From: Cyathus striatus
Taxonomy: Eukaryota; Basidiomycota; Agaricomycetes; Agaricales; Nidulariaceae
Direction: 5' to 3'
DNA: 64,000 nucleotides
NCBI GenBank assembly: GCA_025738555.1
Contig: JAOVFP010000007.1
Coordinates: 4,774,001 to 4,838,000, forward strand
In this document: positions 23,710 to 35,535 of the stretch, one piece after another
Layout of the letters: each line of letters begins with the position of its first letter
Numbering within the stretch: the first letter of the stretch is position 1
The notes under the pieces: model-generated
Told to the model about the DNA's origin: nothing
Database searches by the model: none
Seen by the model: the letters and a program-made list of their open reading frames with translations, nothing else
Made by a program: the position numbers and the translations under genes

Positions 23710-26320
23710 TGCTTCAAGGATCCTACCAGAATACAAGATGACGTCGCCGATGGACGATAGGAAGAGAACCAAGGAAGAAATAGAGTGTGGGCGGGTCAAG
23801 TAGGAAAAGAACAAGATATTGAATAGGCCCGCCCAAGTCCGCCTAAGCTTAAAGAGGAGCAACGACTTGATGGAGGTGGCTGACTTGCGAACCTAGCAGC
23901 GAGTACTTTGGGAACTTTGAAGTGCTGCAGGGATCCTACCAGATATGAGACGACATTGCTAATAGACGAGAGAAAAAGCCTAGGCAGGTGATGGGGTGCG
24001 TGCTAGTGAAGAAGATTGGAACGTAAAGAACAAGATACGGAATAGGCTGGCTCAAGCCCACCTCCTCTCCTAGACGTATATTGCATCGGAGTTAGGATCG
24101 ATGTAAACTCCGCCCATAACGGCAAAGGATCACGCAAACAGCCCAGTCGAACACATTTCAGAGTCTTGATACAATCCAAAAGCTGGTAAACCAGACACGT
24201 CCTGGAAGTATGCTAGACCGATTGTATGTAGCTCTGAGAGAAAGTAAGCATCCGTATAAACCGTGACATATACATGAATTTCTCACTCATACTACTCCGA
24301 GAACAGGGCGTTACAGCATAAACTTTATGAAGTAGATTCATTGCAAATCTTGGCCCATGCTGTTATTCACACTGCCGACTACGATATTTGGTACTGTAGG
24401 CTGTCTTGATGTGGCCGTGGAGGGGTAGGGTAGGGTAAGCATGGTTCGTAGAACCGTCACTGCTTCAAGCTGAGCGTTCGAAAGCCACAGCACTTGATGG
24501 ACATTGAACAGGCAGTGCGGCGACGGGGCGTCCAAAATCGAAAGTGTCGTAGTTTCGCGACATTCCTCTGCGTGTCTATGCAGGCCTGCAATGGTGTATA
24601 CTTGAAAAACGTACTGCTCAACTAGTATGATTGACAATTGGGAAGGGCGGTCCTCTGTAAAAAGCGTAGCGAAGCAGGCAATGCGCAGCTTAAACTTCGT
24701 CTCGTTTTACGACAGTACACATACAGGCAGCTATGAGGGACACTGTAGAATGCCCAACCTATAGTATATCTAACTTGGGTCAACCTCAGCACTCGACGTG
24801 ACCAGATTACAAGGAACGCGCACACACACGCACACATAGAGAGCATACCCGGTACCTATATCCAAACACATCTCCGTAATATCACGTCCTGTAGGATTTA
24901 TAAAGTCCATTTGATGTATGCGTACGCGGGGTAACCGGATCCCGCCCCCCATACCATAAGACGTCCAACCTTGCCAGTATTGGATGCGAAGTATCTAAAA
25001 GGTTCTGTAGCGTAGTCCCCTTCGAAAGAAATCCCTGTAAATAAGTAATCTGGCACATATGTAGTCCTCACGATGTGTCGAACGGAACGACAAGGCTTGC
25101 TCGCGAAAGCCTACGATGACGCAACACCAAGTATACAGCCCTCTATGGCGACCTACCAAATTTATTAGTCCTTAACGCTGAACATGGTTAGCAAAACGCA
25201 TGCTTACCAGTTATCAGCAACATACACCAAAGTCTTTCCTATAGCTAGAGCTGCCATCCCTCGATACCAAGAAGTGCTAAAGACTTCGGCTTGCGATACG
25301 TATGCATGATTAGGTTTGCCTCAGTGGTGGAGCACGGTAGAGTTCAGGCATTGCTTAAAGAGGCTGTTGAAGAGGGCGAAGTGGACCTTCTTGCGGCAGG
25401 CTGTACTTTGGGGACTAAGTTTGAAAACCGCTCGGCGAGGGTACGTGGGGATGCGGTTTGAGTAGAGATGGTACTAGCAAATTCTGGGAGGGGTTAGGTA
25501 GGACGGGAGGTTGATGACAGAAGGGATGCTTACAGCTAGTATGAGCCAAAGAGTAAGACTGCCAAATGACGACAAGAATCCCGACGATGAGCTATCATTG
25601 GGTAGATGTTAGTATTGAGCTACCTTTGTAAGCACGTGATACCTACCAAAGAGTGTTTCCCTACAACCACTTCAGCGAGCACGAAGCTGATGCGCGAGGT
25701 TTGCTTGGGATATACGTGGACCGCAAGCAGACTCCAGGCGTCGGCTGAACGAGAGGTCAAGTTAGCTTTCAGAACCAGCGTGGATAGTTTTCTGAATGTA
25801 CCGTATGACTGGGACACGCTATTAAGCTTCCGTTATCGACTTCCGTCCATGATATAGCAATGCACCCATGTGTTATGCTTGTGGATGGCACCGAGAGACA
25901 AACGCATATATGCTATACGGCTGCGAGCTACTCCTGGGATCCTATGAAATGCTCGCAAATTTGCGTGACATGGCACCGCGGTAGGGGATGCGTCTTCGAG
26001 ATCGTCTTCTACGTCGATCATTAGTACCATAGTGTGATGCAAAGTCACGAAACGTACGTGATTACCCAGTAGCAACGAACACGGTTTTCCCTCAAAAGTC
26101 TTTCACCAAGCACTAAGAGTTCTTATTCCCGGACAGCCTTCCACCTTGAGCCACATCCGTAGGCTTGAATTCAAGTTCTATATATCCTAAAAGCCAGTAC
26201 TGCACATACAGCACCCCGGCACCCCGCCCACCCATGAACACGATGGAATGATTCCGGAGCGCTACTGATCAGCCTGAGACTCACGCGTGAAAGGGTATAT
26301 CCCTATGTCGGGCGTTGTTA
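23710..26320. other. CpG-normal DNA without a supported gene
   Basis: Short minus-strand frames at 24338-24637, 24770-24952, 25620-25817 and 25833-26075 have gene-like composition but no recognised motif. They could be exons of one or two uncharacterised genes. I could not join them with confidence. Confidence 0.3.
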
Positions 26321-26329
26321 CTGGTTGCT

Positions 26330-27420
26330 TCTTTGCACACATTACTCACCCGTAACAAATGCGTGGCATGTTGCCCCGACAACAACCAGTACGATCCAAG
26401 GAGTCGGTGGGCAGATCCGAGGTCAACTCTACCATACTACCTTCCCAAGAAAAGGCTTTCAAGGCCCAGTACAGCAAACGATACGACTATGCATAGCGGA
26501 CCAATCATAGAGGAGATTCGGAATTCAATGTATCGATGGAGTGATGGGTGTAAGAGTTCTGTTCGGTATGTGGTACACCATCTACAGCTCTATTCGCAAC
26601 AGCGAGAGGCCCCCACTTCTAGCTGTTGGTTAACGAGGAGTTAGGTGCAGTGATATTAAGATCGAGCGCATGTACGTTACCTTCCTGGATCAATCACACA
26701 TCCTACCGCTCACTTTGTGCTAACCCATAATCATCTTCTCATAAGCACTATAATGGCCATGGCATACGAAGGAATCCAGAGCTCTGTACATCCTAGTCGT
26801 CTTCCAATGCTCCGCTGAGGGTTAAACCCGAAGTGTTGGACTCTCCGACAGTAGTACGTTGAAAGCTTCGGCGCGATGGATGGTCTAAGCCAAGTCGACA
26901 AGTCAAGATACCGTCCCTGGGATATCTCGGTTCTCGATGCCATATGAACGACGCCTCCACAAGTGGACAGTGGGGCTGCACTTTCCCCAAGGCAACCTGA
27001 TATAGTGAATAGGTCAGCATCCGGGTTCATAGAGTGTGTTTGGGCGTACCGTAGGTGTATCCAATCAACCCTTCCTCCAAGCCTTCAAGCTACAACGTCT
27101 CAGAGGCGAACTCGAGTACGATCCGAGTCTCAGTCAGGACTCAACACAAACTGAAAAAGCAGTTGCTTAGCTTTCAGCGCTGGCGCATAAGCTGAACGTA
27201 CATACTTGAAATAAGCTTCGGTCAATGATCATGATCAATCCAAGTGCCTTCAGACTTCAGTCAACCCCTTGAATCTCTTGAACCAATGTAAGCGCCCTAC
27301 AAACGCATGGACAAGCAAGTCAGCAATCACCCAACAGTCTACAGAAACAGAGACTTCAACGGCCCGCGCACTCTATCAATACAGAAACCAGATCACGCGC
27401 ACCAGCAGAATGGGCCTCGT
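26330..27420. repeat. Duplicated segment, copy 1
   Basis: This stretch aligns in the same orientation with 50668-51715. Matches include CACATTACTCACCCGTAACA against CATACATTACTCACCCGTAA, and the shared run CCAGTGTAAGCGCCCTACAA-like DNA near the right ends. Both copies carry independent substitutions and small gaps, so the duplication is not recent. The minus strand has open frames (for example 26731-27030) but no product is recognised. Confidence 0.6.
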
Positions 27421-27429
27421 GGCGCAAAG

Positions 27430-29365
27430 TACGTTCGTGTGTGGATGCGGGACGTGATGGGGCAGAAATTTGCCGAGGGGCGCGGGGGAGGTTGCACGAA
27501 AGAGGAGTGGTCGGATGGGACTGCGAGGTTGAGGGGTGTGCTGGGGATTGTGGACCAGGGGTGCTGTAAGAATCTATCAACGTTGTAAGTAAGTCTGAGA
27601 ATGGATGATAAGTAGGAAAGGAAACGCACGCATGAGCACAATCCAACCAATCCATTCACCAGCACCATGCCTCTTAGGTCTTCGCCTGGAAAAACACTCC
27701 GATAGCTGGATAAGACCCGGCACTCCCATCCCATCGCCCTTCGTTCCCAGTGCCGTAGAAACAGAATAATAATGCGCTGAAACAACGCCCCCTTCATTTT
27801 CGTATTGTGCTTCAGTGCACGGACTGTTGTGAATGGGTAGTGGGGTTTGAAAGATTTGCGGCTGTTAACGTACTATATATTGACCATATTAGATTTGGGA
27901 GAAATGTAGAGTAGGATGAGGGAGAAGGACGCACGTCCAAGGATAGCGGCCAACGCAATCGCATGTCCCACTTCTCGAGCCCTGCTCAGCCATGTACCGG
28001 ATCAAGTTCCTATCCTCAGCGTTGATCCCGAACACATCGAACTCTTCGTCGGAGAATTGGACCAGGGTGTGGTGGAACCAGTCCAGCTCAATTCATTCTT
28101 GGTTTAAGGCCAAGGGGAGCCTGGGGAGGGGTGTACGAGGGATTGAAAGTCGAGACCACTCATGGCGCATATACCGACGACATAAAGCTGGCTGCTAACC
28201 TGCCTGGTGGAGGGAGTAACAGCATGTCATTCATCCTATTGGTAGGCGATGGAATGTCGAGTTCGAGGCCATGGCAGTTGAGGAAGTGGAAAGTTGACGG
28301 TGAGAGCGCCAACGCCATCATGTGATACATCAATGATACGTATTATTATAATTTATTATAATTATTATCTTTCTTCTCGACTGCCACCTGCCTTTGCTGC
28401 TCGCTCAAGCACATTGCAAGCGCCATGAAACTACGATCCCATTGATGCGACAAGGAGTCTCGGAGACACATACATGTCGCATGTACGTACTTCGACAAGC
28501 GCCAGAGGAAACTGAACCATTCGATCGACAGCTACACGATTGCACCGGGACCCTCGAAAATCCCTTACTAGTACAAGGTCCTACATGCGATTGCTCTTCC
28601 ACGAGATCCTCCCTAACTGGGTTATCGATAATCACCAGTACGTGTTATATTTTTGTACTTCGACGTGCAGCTGTACCGTTCAATCGATGACAGTTCTTTC
28701 ACACCGGTTCTACACGATCTAAATCAAGACTGACCCCCCTAATAAGTGAGTTATCGATTATCAATGGAAGTATGAACAATCGATTAATTCATATATAAAA
28801 GTGAACCAGTTCGACGATAGGTCACTGATTGAAGCCTGCTATCGATCAATGAAACCATTGAAGTACCAACCATGTCCGTTATATTAAACGCGTGCTACAC
28901 TTGAAATACCTTTACATTCGAGCCGGCACGTTCATGACAGGTAATTTCAACCCATGTAATAGTTTCAGGCGGGCGTCCACTGAAGCTGAAGGACCGTGTT
29001 AGCATGTAGGTATCATACAAGTACGAGACAAATTTAGAACGGGCCCAACAGCAGGCGGCAGTGAACATTAGAACACCGAAATAGGACAGCCGAGACAGTG
29101 GGAGAGGGAGAGCTGGAACACGGAGAAAGGCGGCAATGCTTGAGCACCTACGAAGGGGTGATGCTTAGCCTGAATCGAAGATAACGCAGGGTACCATACG
29201 AACCAAAAATGACGAGTAAAGAAAGGGAAGAACCTAGGCTTTCGTTAAATGATTACTTCGTGCCTTGACATTGTCCTCCAAACTCCAGTCGACCCCACGA
29301 TGACTACCGTCACTCGCGTATGTCATTTCGACGGGATTCTCTCAGCCGAGAAATTATTCATTCAC
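27430..29365. other. CpG-normal DNA without a supported gene
   Basis: Open frames up to 134 codons occur but none has recognisable motifs. An AT-rich tract (about 28330-28370, TTATTATAATTTATTATAAT) could be a promoter or terminator. Confidence 0.3.
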
Positions 29366-29368
29366 GAA

Positions 29369-29752
29369 CTACGTACTACTCACGCCGTACAATAATGTGT
29401 ATTGTGTCCCCGCCAGACGCGGCGCGATATTGATCAGGAAAATTTGGGATTTTTCAACGTTTAACTCCTGACCTTCAATGGTGTACCGTGATATTCCTGT
29501 ACTATCAATTACTGGCACTTCACGATTCTTTGTTTTGTTTTTGTAAAACACATTTGAACTGCATAGGAACAGTATCCAGATTACTATTTTTGATACAACC
29601 ACGTGTATCAGATATGGGTCATACGACCGCACTTCGTTGTTAGATTTTATAGACGATGAAGGCATACCCTTGTATGCTGACTTCCAATCAGAAGGATTGA
29701 GCGTTTCGAAGCATGAGTTTCCGATGCTTTGGCTCGTAACATCATGTGTCAA
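29369..29752 (-). CDS. Possible exon(s) of an uncharacterised gene divergent from the NACHT-WD40 gene
   Basis: An open frame begins MTHDVTSQSIGNSCFETLNP and contains NREVPVIDSTGISRYTIEGQ and NVEKSQIFLINIAPRLAGTQ. The composition looks coding and the frame runs to GTGAGT, a good splice donor near its end. A hydrophobic stretch in the middle (KIVIWILFLCSSNVFY) may be a membrane segment or an unspliced intron. Its start is 129 bp from the start of the NACHT-WD40 gene on the other strand. Downstream exons were not found and no domain is recognised. Confidence 0.35.
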   Translation of the reverse strand: MTHDVTSQSIGNSCFETLNPSDWKSAYKGMPSSSIKSNNEVRSYDPYLIHVVVSKIVIWILFLCSSNVFYKNKTKNREVPVIDSTGISRYTIEGQELNVEKSQIFLINIAPRLAGTQYTLLYGVSST

Positions 29753-29761
29753 CAGCTTTGT

Positions 29762-29881
29762 GCAACTTTATAAAGCTCTTAATCTGCACGTCCGCTTCTC
29801 TCTTCCGGTCCACTCAATCCCCTCGCTCAAGTGATACAACGCTGATTCGCAAACTCACATAGAATCTTACACCCATCTAAA
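29762..29881 (+). promoter_or_regulatory. Core promoter and 5' leader of the NACHT-WD40 gene
   Basis: A TATA box (CTTTATAAAG, about 29766-29775) is followed by a CT-rich tract (CTTCTCTCTTCCGG, from 29791), the usual layout of fungal core promoters. The start codon context is CTAAAATGG. The DNA is CpG-normal, unlike the gene body. The divergent open frame at 29752 would share this region. Confidence 0.5.
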
Positions 29882-32800
29882 ATGGCTGAAAATCAATACG
29901 GTACTAGTGTTCTCTCAAGTGCGCAACAGGTCAATGCACCGAACGCACAGATAACTGCCATTGGCCGTGATCAAATCAATGTCCATAATCACAATGATCA
30001 TGAAATCTCAGAGAAACTTAAACTATTGCAGCCTATTGACCATAACTTGCATTATCCTCCTCCATGCATGGAAGGGACTAGAGTTACAATTCTGAATGGA
30101 ATCTATAAGTGGCTGAATAATTTTGGTAGGTATATATATTGGTATATTTATAACAGAACTCAAATCAATCACTTTTATAGATGACTCCACTCCAAATATT
30201 ATGTGGATTACAGGTAGTCCAGGAACAGGGAAATCTGCAATTGCTTCTACTCTGGTTGAAACTCTCAGCTCAAAGGAATGGAAGAGACTAGGTGGCTGCT
30301 ATTTCTTCAAAAGAGATGATGATACTTTGAGTGATGCAGCTGTAGTTTGGAGAACAATAGCTGCTGAGTTGGCATCTAAATCAAAGTATTCCTTTGTGAA
30401 AGAGAACATTGCAGAATATCTTGATAACAGCTTCAAGCTTGGGAGAATTGAATGGCATTTTAAACACCTGATTGTTGATACACTTACAACTTGCCATGAT
30501 AAATTGGTTATGTCCCCTCCTGCATTTGTTATTGATGCTCTGGATGAATGTCAATCTTCAATAAATATTATGAGAACTTTCACTAGTTGGATTGAACTTC
30601 CAAAACATTATAAGCTGATATTAACAGGCAGACCAGGTTCTGAACCTGATATTGTTCAAAATCTTCAAAAATGTGTGGTGATCAAACTAGAAACTGATCC
30701 AAAGCATGATCCAGAAATTAACAAAAACATATATCAGTTCTTAAAGCAATCTTTTGAAATTCACAGGGATGAGCTGCAGTTAAATTTTGTTGAAAATGAG
30801 TTAAACAAAATGACAGAAAGAGCTGCAGGATTGTTTATATGGGCATCTACAGCAATGAAGTATATAGGAACAAACACACAATTTACTGAGAATGAACCAT
30901 CACCAAGGGAGAAGCTTAACCATATTCTCTCTGGAGAGATAGGCAATCCAGTTGACACACTCTATCAGCAAATACTTCAAACTTCTTTTGGAACATGGAA
31001 TGATAATAGAAAAGAAATTGTTAGGCAAGTGTTGGCAACTATTTATTTGGCAAAGTCCCCACTACCTAAAAATGAGCTTCAATATTTTATAAGACTTGAT
31101 TTTGAAATAAACTACTTGGAAGAAGAAATTAAAAGAATATTATATTTCCTACAGCCAGTTACAACAATAAATGATAACAAAATAGTGTTCCATCATTTAT
31201 CTTTTGGGGAGTTTCTTATGAATTTACCTGAAATAAATATATTCTCAGTAAACAATGGGAAGCATATAAATAGAATGGCAAAATTAACACTAGAGATTCT
31301 GAATAATGAACTTAAATTCAATATTTGCAATGTTGAATCATCATATGTGATGAATAATAATATTGATGACTTACAGAAAAGAATATGTCAATATATACCA
31401 ATGTATCTTCAATATTGCAGTAAATATTGGAACATACATTATATGGAAATGATAAAAAGTGAAAAAAATAAGTCTATATGTTTGATGGAATTAAATATAT
31501 TCCTATATTGCAAATTTTTGTACTGGTTGGAAGTAATGAGTCTCCTAAATGAAATGCTAAAAGCAACTGAAATTTTAAAAATGATCATTTCATATACAAA
31601 AGTAAGTTATAAATATTTAAGATAACAGTAAATTCTTACATTGTAGCAGGAAAACTCAGCAGTTTGTAAATTTATTGAAGATGCTGTGAAATTTGTGTAT
31701 AATTTTTACTTTCCCATAAGAAGAAGCATAACACATATATACATTTCAGTGTTGGCATTTGCACCAGAGAACTCATTAGTCATAAAGCACTATTCACCTT
31801 TCTTTAAAAATATACTTAGGATTGAAAGGGGCAGAGATATATTCTGGAAAGTAGCATTTCATTCTAGACCATTTGAAGGCCACAGTGATTGGGTGACATC
31901 AGTGGCATTCTCTCCAGATGGAACACAAGTGGTGTCTGGCTCAGGTGATAAAACAGTCAGAGTGTGGAATGTAGCAAGTGGAGAAACCATTGCTGGACCA
32001 TTTAAAGGTCACAGTGATTGGGTGACATCAGTGGCATTCTCTCCAGATGGAACACAAGTGGTGTCTGGCTCAGGTGATAAAACAGTCAGAGTGTGGAATG
32101 TGGCAAGTGGAGAAACCATTGCTGGACCATTTGAAGGCCATAGTGATTGGGTGACATCAGTGGCATTCTCTCCAGATGGAACACAAGTGGTGTCTGGCTC
32201 AGGTGATGAAACAATCAGAGTGTGGAATGTGGCAAGTGGAGAAACCATTGCTGGACCATTTGAAGGCCACAGTGATATTGTGACATCAGTGGCATTCTCT
32301 CCAGATGGAACACAAGTGGTGTCTGGCTCAGATGATAAAACAGTCAGAGTGTGGAATGTGGCAAGTAGAGAAACCATTGCTGGACCATTTGAAGGCCACA
32401 GTGATTATGTGACATCAGTGGCATTCTCTCCAGATGGAACACAAGTGGTGTCTGGCTCATATGATAACACAGTCAGAGTGTGGAATGTAGCAAGTGGAGA
32501 AACCATTGCTGGACTATTTGAAGGTCACAGTGACTGGGTGACATCAGTGGCATTCTCTCCAGATGGAACACAGGTGGTGTCTGGCTCAGATGATAAAACA
32601 GTCAGAGTGTGGAATGTGGCAAGTGGAGAAACCATTGCTGGACCATTTGAAGGCCACAATTATTGGGTAACATCAGTGGCATTCTCTTCAGATGGAACAC
32701 AAGTGGTGTCTGGCTCAGGTGATAAAACAGTCAGAGTGTGGAATGTGGCAAGTGGAGAAACCATTGCTGGACCATTTGAAGGTCGTGGTGATTATGTGAG

Positions 32801-34208
32801 ATTAGTGGCATTCTCTCCAGATGGAACACAAGTGGTGTCTGGCTCAGATGATAAAACAGTCAGAGTGTGGAATGTGGCAAGTGGAGAAACTATTGCTGGA
32901 CCATTTGAAGGCCACAGTGATTATGTGACATCAGTGGCATTCTCTCCAGATGGAACACAAGTGGTGTTTGGCTCAGGTGATAAAACAGTCAGAGTGTGGA
33001 ATGTAGCAAGTGGAGAAACCATTGCTGGACCATTTGAAGGCCACAGTGATTATGTGACATCAGTGGCATTCTCTCCAGATGGAACACAAGTGGTGTCTGG
33101 CTCAGGTGATAAAACAGTCAGAGTATGGAATGTAGCAAGTGGAGAAACCATTGCTGGACCATTTGAAGGCCACAGTTATAGAGTGACATCAGTGGCATTC
33201 TCTCCAGATGGAACACAAGTGGTGTCTGGCTCATATGATAAAACAGTCAGAGTGTGGAATGTGGCAAATGGAGAAACCATTGCTGGACCATTTGAAGGCC
33301 ACAGTGATATTGTGACATCAGTGGCATTCTCTCCAGATGGAACACAAGTGGTGTCTGGCTCAGGTGATAAAACAGTCAGAGTGTGGAATGTGGCAAGTGG
33401 AGAAACCATTGCTGGACCATTTGAAGGCCACAGTGATTATGTGACATCAGTGGCATTCTCTCCAGATGGAACACAGGTGGTGTCTGGCTCAGATGATAAA
33501 ACAGTCAGAGTGTGGAATGTGGCAAGTGGAGAAACCATTGCTGGACCATTTGAAGGCCACAGTTATAGAGTGACATCAGTGGCATTCTCTCCAGATGGAA
33601 CACAAGTGATGTCTGGCTCAGGTGATAAAACAGCCAGAGTGTGGAATTTACAGACAAGTCTTATAAGAGAGTTTGACATATTCAGAAGTCCAAATTTTTT
33701 TGATGCTTTTGATGAAAATGGATGGGCAAGAAGTGTAAATGGCAATACACTATTCTGGGTGCCTTCCCATCATCAAAAAATTTTGTGTGGTTTAGAAACT
33801 GTACAAATATTGTCAAGCTATGACATGTGTAGAGTTAATTCTACAAACTTTGTTTGTGGAGCAGACTGGATTAAATGCAAAACTGACTCTCCCACTCTTC
33901 CTATTGACCTTGATCTTCCTATTTCTGATGCATCTGAAATATCAGTCATATTGAATGGTGTAAGCGAATGGGTAGACACTAATTTTGGTGAAGGAGACAG
34001 TGAGCATAACCAGTCTGATGCATGTTCTTTTGTTGATGTAGGTGAGGAATACCATTTATTCAACCTGTGGCCAGGAAATGAAAACTCCAGTGCTTACTCT
34101 CCCCTCACAGATGTAGATAGACAGAAATATTTAGATACTTATTTCACCTATCAAATTATAATGACACTAATCATTACAATATTTATTTATATTGTAGTAC
34201 AATATTAG
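29882..34208 (+). CDS. NACHT-WD40 NLR-like (STAND) protein, 1408 residues
   Basis: Three exons (29882-30125, 30181-31601, 31647-34208) join in frame across introns of 55 and 45 nt. Residues 1-81 form a short N-terminus rich in Asn and Gln with no known effector domain. The NACHT ATPase follows: Walker A GSPGTGKS (about 93-100), Walker B FVIDALDEC (about 197-205), LTGRP (about 229-233) and a winged-helix-like IVFHHLSFGEFL. A linker with ITHIYISVLAFAP and a tail with GWARSVNGNTLFWVP are typical of Agaricomycete NACHT-WD40 proteins. Fourteen WD40 repeats span about 630-1225. Such proteins are oligomerising switches; in Podospora, relatives (HET-E, HET-D, HNWD) control nonself recognition, while most basidiomycete members are unstudied. 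The frame is intact though almost no CpG remains beyond exon 1. Exon 3 may start at 31647 or 31650. The C-terminus ends with a hydrophobic stretch. Confidence 0.92.
31869..33652 (+). repeat. Fourteen WD40 repeats of 129 bp (43 residues)
   Basis: Each unit reads like PFEGHSDWVTSVAFSPDG then TQVVSGSGDKTVRVWNVASG. Most units differ at only a few residues: the two after GHS (DW, DI, DY, YR) and the residue after SGS (G, D or Y), with rare changes elsewhere such as GRGDYVRL in unit 8 and VFGS in unit 9. Fourteen units would build two seven-bladed propellers. Near identity at DNA level points to frequent unequal exchange or conversion. The last unit ends early (RVWNLQTS) and leads into the tail. 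Confidence 0.93.
34113..34197 (+). other. Possible cryptic last intron of the NACHT-WD40 gene
   Basis: GTAGAT at 34113 lies exactly on a codon boundary, a branch-like ACTAATC and ATTGTAG follow, and removal would replace the hydrophobic C-terminal stretch (IIMTLIITIFIYIVV) with YNIRIRNLV before a stop. Both forms are possible; transcript data would decide. Confidence 0.3.
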
Positions 34209-34209
34209 G

Positions 34210-34580
34210 ATTAGAAATCTTGTTTGATATACATATTGATATGCCTGCTTTTTGTAGGGGATATTTTTCAAGTATTTAATCTATTTGTATGAGTACTGAG
34301 TACCCAGTCATTCTAAGAGTACAAGTGGGGTGAGTGTTGAAGGCTCCAATAAAATCATGTGACAGCATATATTGTGGGGGTAAACACACATAGTAAACAA
34401 TGTAGTGTACCCATTAAAATACAGAATATGTAGTACATAAAAGGAATAGCATAGTGGTATAAAATAAATTGGAGAAATATGTGAAACATAGTAGTGCAAG
34501 CAGGGGTAATTGAGACATTTGAATATGGTTGTCTCAGGTATTTCAACAGTGAGTCTTGAATTGTCAACTAAAGTATTCTA
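34210..34580. other. 3' flank of the NACHT-WD40 gene
   Basis: AT-rich and almost free of CpG. No gene is supported. An AATAAA near 34350 could serve as a polyadenylation signal. Confidence 0.35.
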
Positions 34581-34599
34581 CTTGAATACACTATATATC

Positions 34600-35257
34600 A
34601 GCTAAAATATCTCGCTGTTATACCTCATATTGCCTACCTTTGGATACTGCATTCTGTACTCCACTCTCATATCATTTCTTCCAGACTAACTTGTACAGTT
34701 CTTTTGTTATCTAATTGCTTACTGTACATACCTTACTGTTACTTCCATTTATTCAACCTACTAAGTTCTCCCCTTAGTATTGTAATATATATACATTTCA
34801 TAGTGAGTCACTATTATTCTTAAGTGCACCACTATCTGTTTCATAGTACACTGCCATACACACTCACTTCTTGAACACATTTTATTATATTTAATTAGTA
34901 TTAGTCTCCATTCTCTGTACCTCCACCCTGATTGTACTTCTCCACTAGCCTTTACTTTGTCTCTTTAGTATTTAAGTAGTACAACATTTGTACATAGACC
35001 TCAGTTTTATATCAAATATATCCTTACTCCTTGTCTGACTTGAGTTATACCTCTTGTTCTTCTAATCTCTTGTCTCCTCTAAAGGGCTTGCCCTTATTCT
35101 AACTTCAAAATCCAGGACCAGGAATCTCAGAGGTGCAGTACATAAACTGAAGCCTGAGTCCCAACTATTGAGTCTCAGTTCTCTGCTTTAGTCCCTTACC
35201 CACACTTCACCTCCCCATAGTAACCCTCTATTCTCCATTGTCAAGTCTAGCTAGAAG
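34600..35257. mobile_element. LTR-retrotransposon fragment
   Basis: Promoter-like AT-rich DNA is followed by a block around 35085-35170 (AGGAATCTCAGAGGTGCAGT, then AACTGAAGCCTGAGTC) that resembles 41940-42000 (GAGAATCACAAGGGGTGCAG, then AGCTGAAGCCAAGG). This looks like an LTR edge and leader shared by two copies of one family. No LTR pair or coding domain remains. Confidence 0.35.
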
Positions 35258-35261
35258 GAGG

Positions 35262-35535
35262 TCATTACACTCCTTCACAAAATCAGGTAGAGTCCATGTA
35301 GATTCCACCTGAACTCCTAGACTCTACTTGGACTCTACCTGAACTTCATCTAGACTTTACATAGAGGTAATTGTAGACTCTATATAGACTCCAGGTGAAC
35401 TCCAGAAAAGAGCTGGACTGCACCTGGACTCTACATGGACTCTACCTGAACTCTATCTAGACTCTACCTGGACTTCAGTAGACTCCAGCAACTAGACTGA
35501 ACCTGGACTCTATGTGGATTCTACAGTTAAACCCC
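35262..35535. repeat. TGGACTCTACC tandem repeats with foldback-type end
   Basis: It opens with GGTCATTACACTCC, the edge seen at 36953, 37298 and 45141. The body is degenerate TGGACTCTACCTGGACTCCA. The opposite end is missing. Confidence 0.55.

Noticed and set aside
32009..33745. Minus-strand proteins inside the WD40 region
   Set aside because: They are antisense shadows of the repeat units and have the same 43-residue period.
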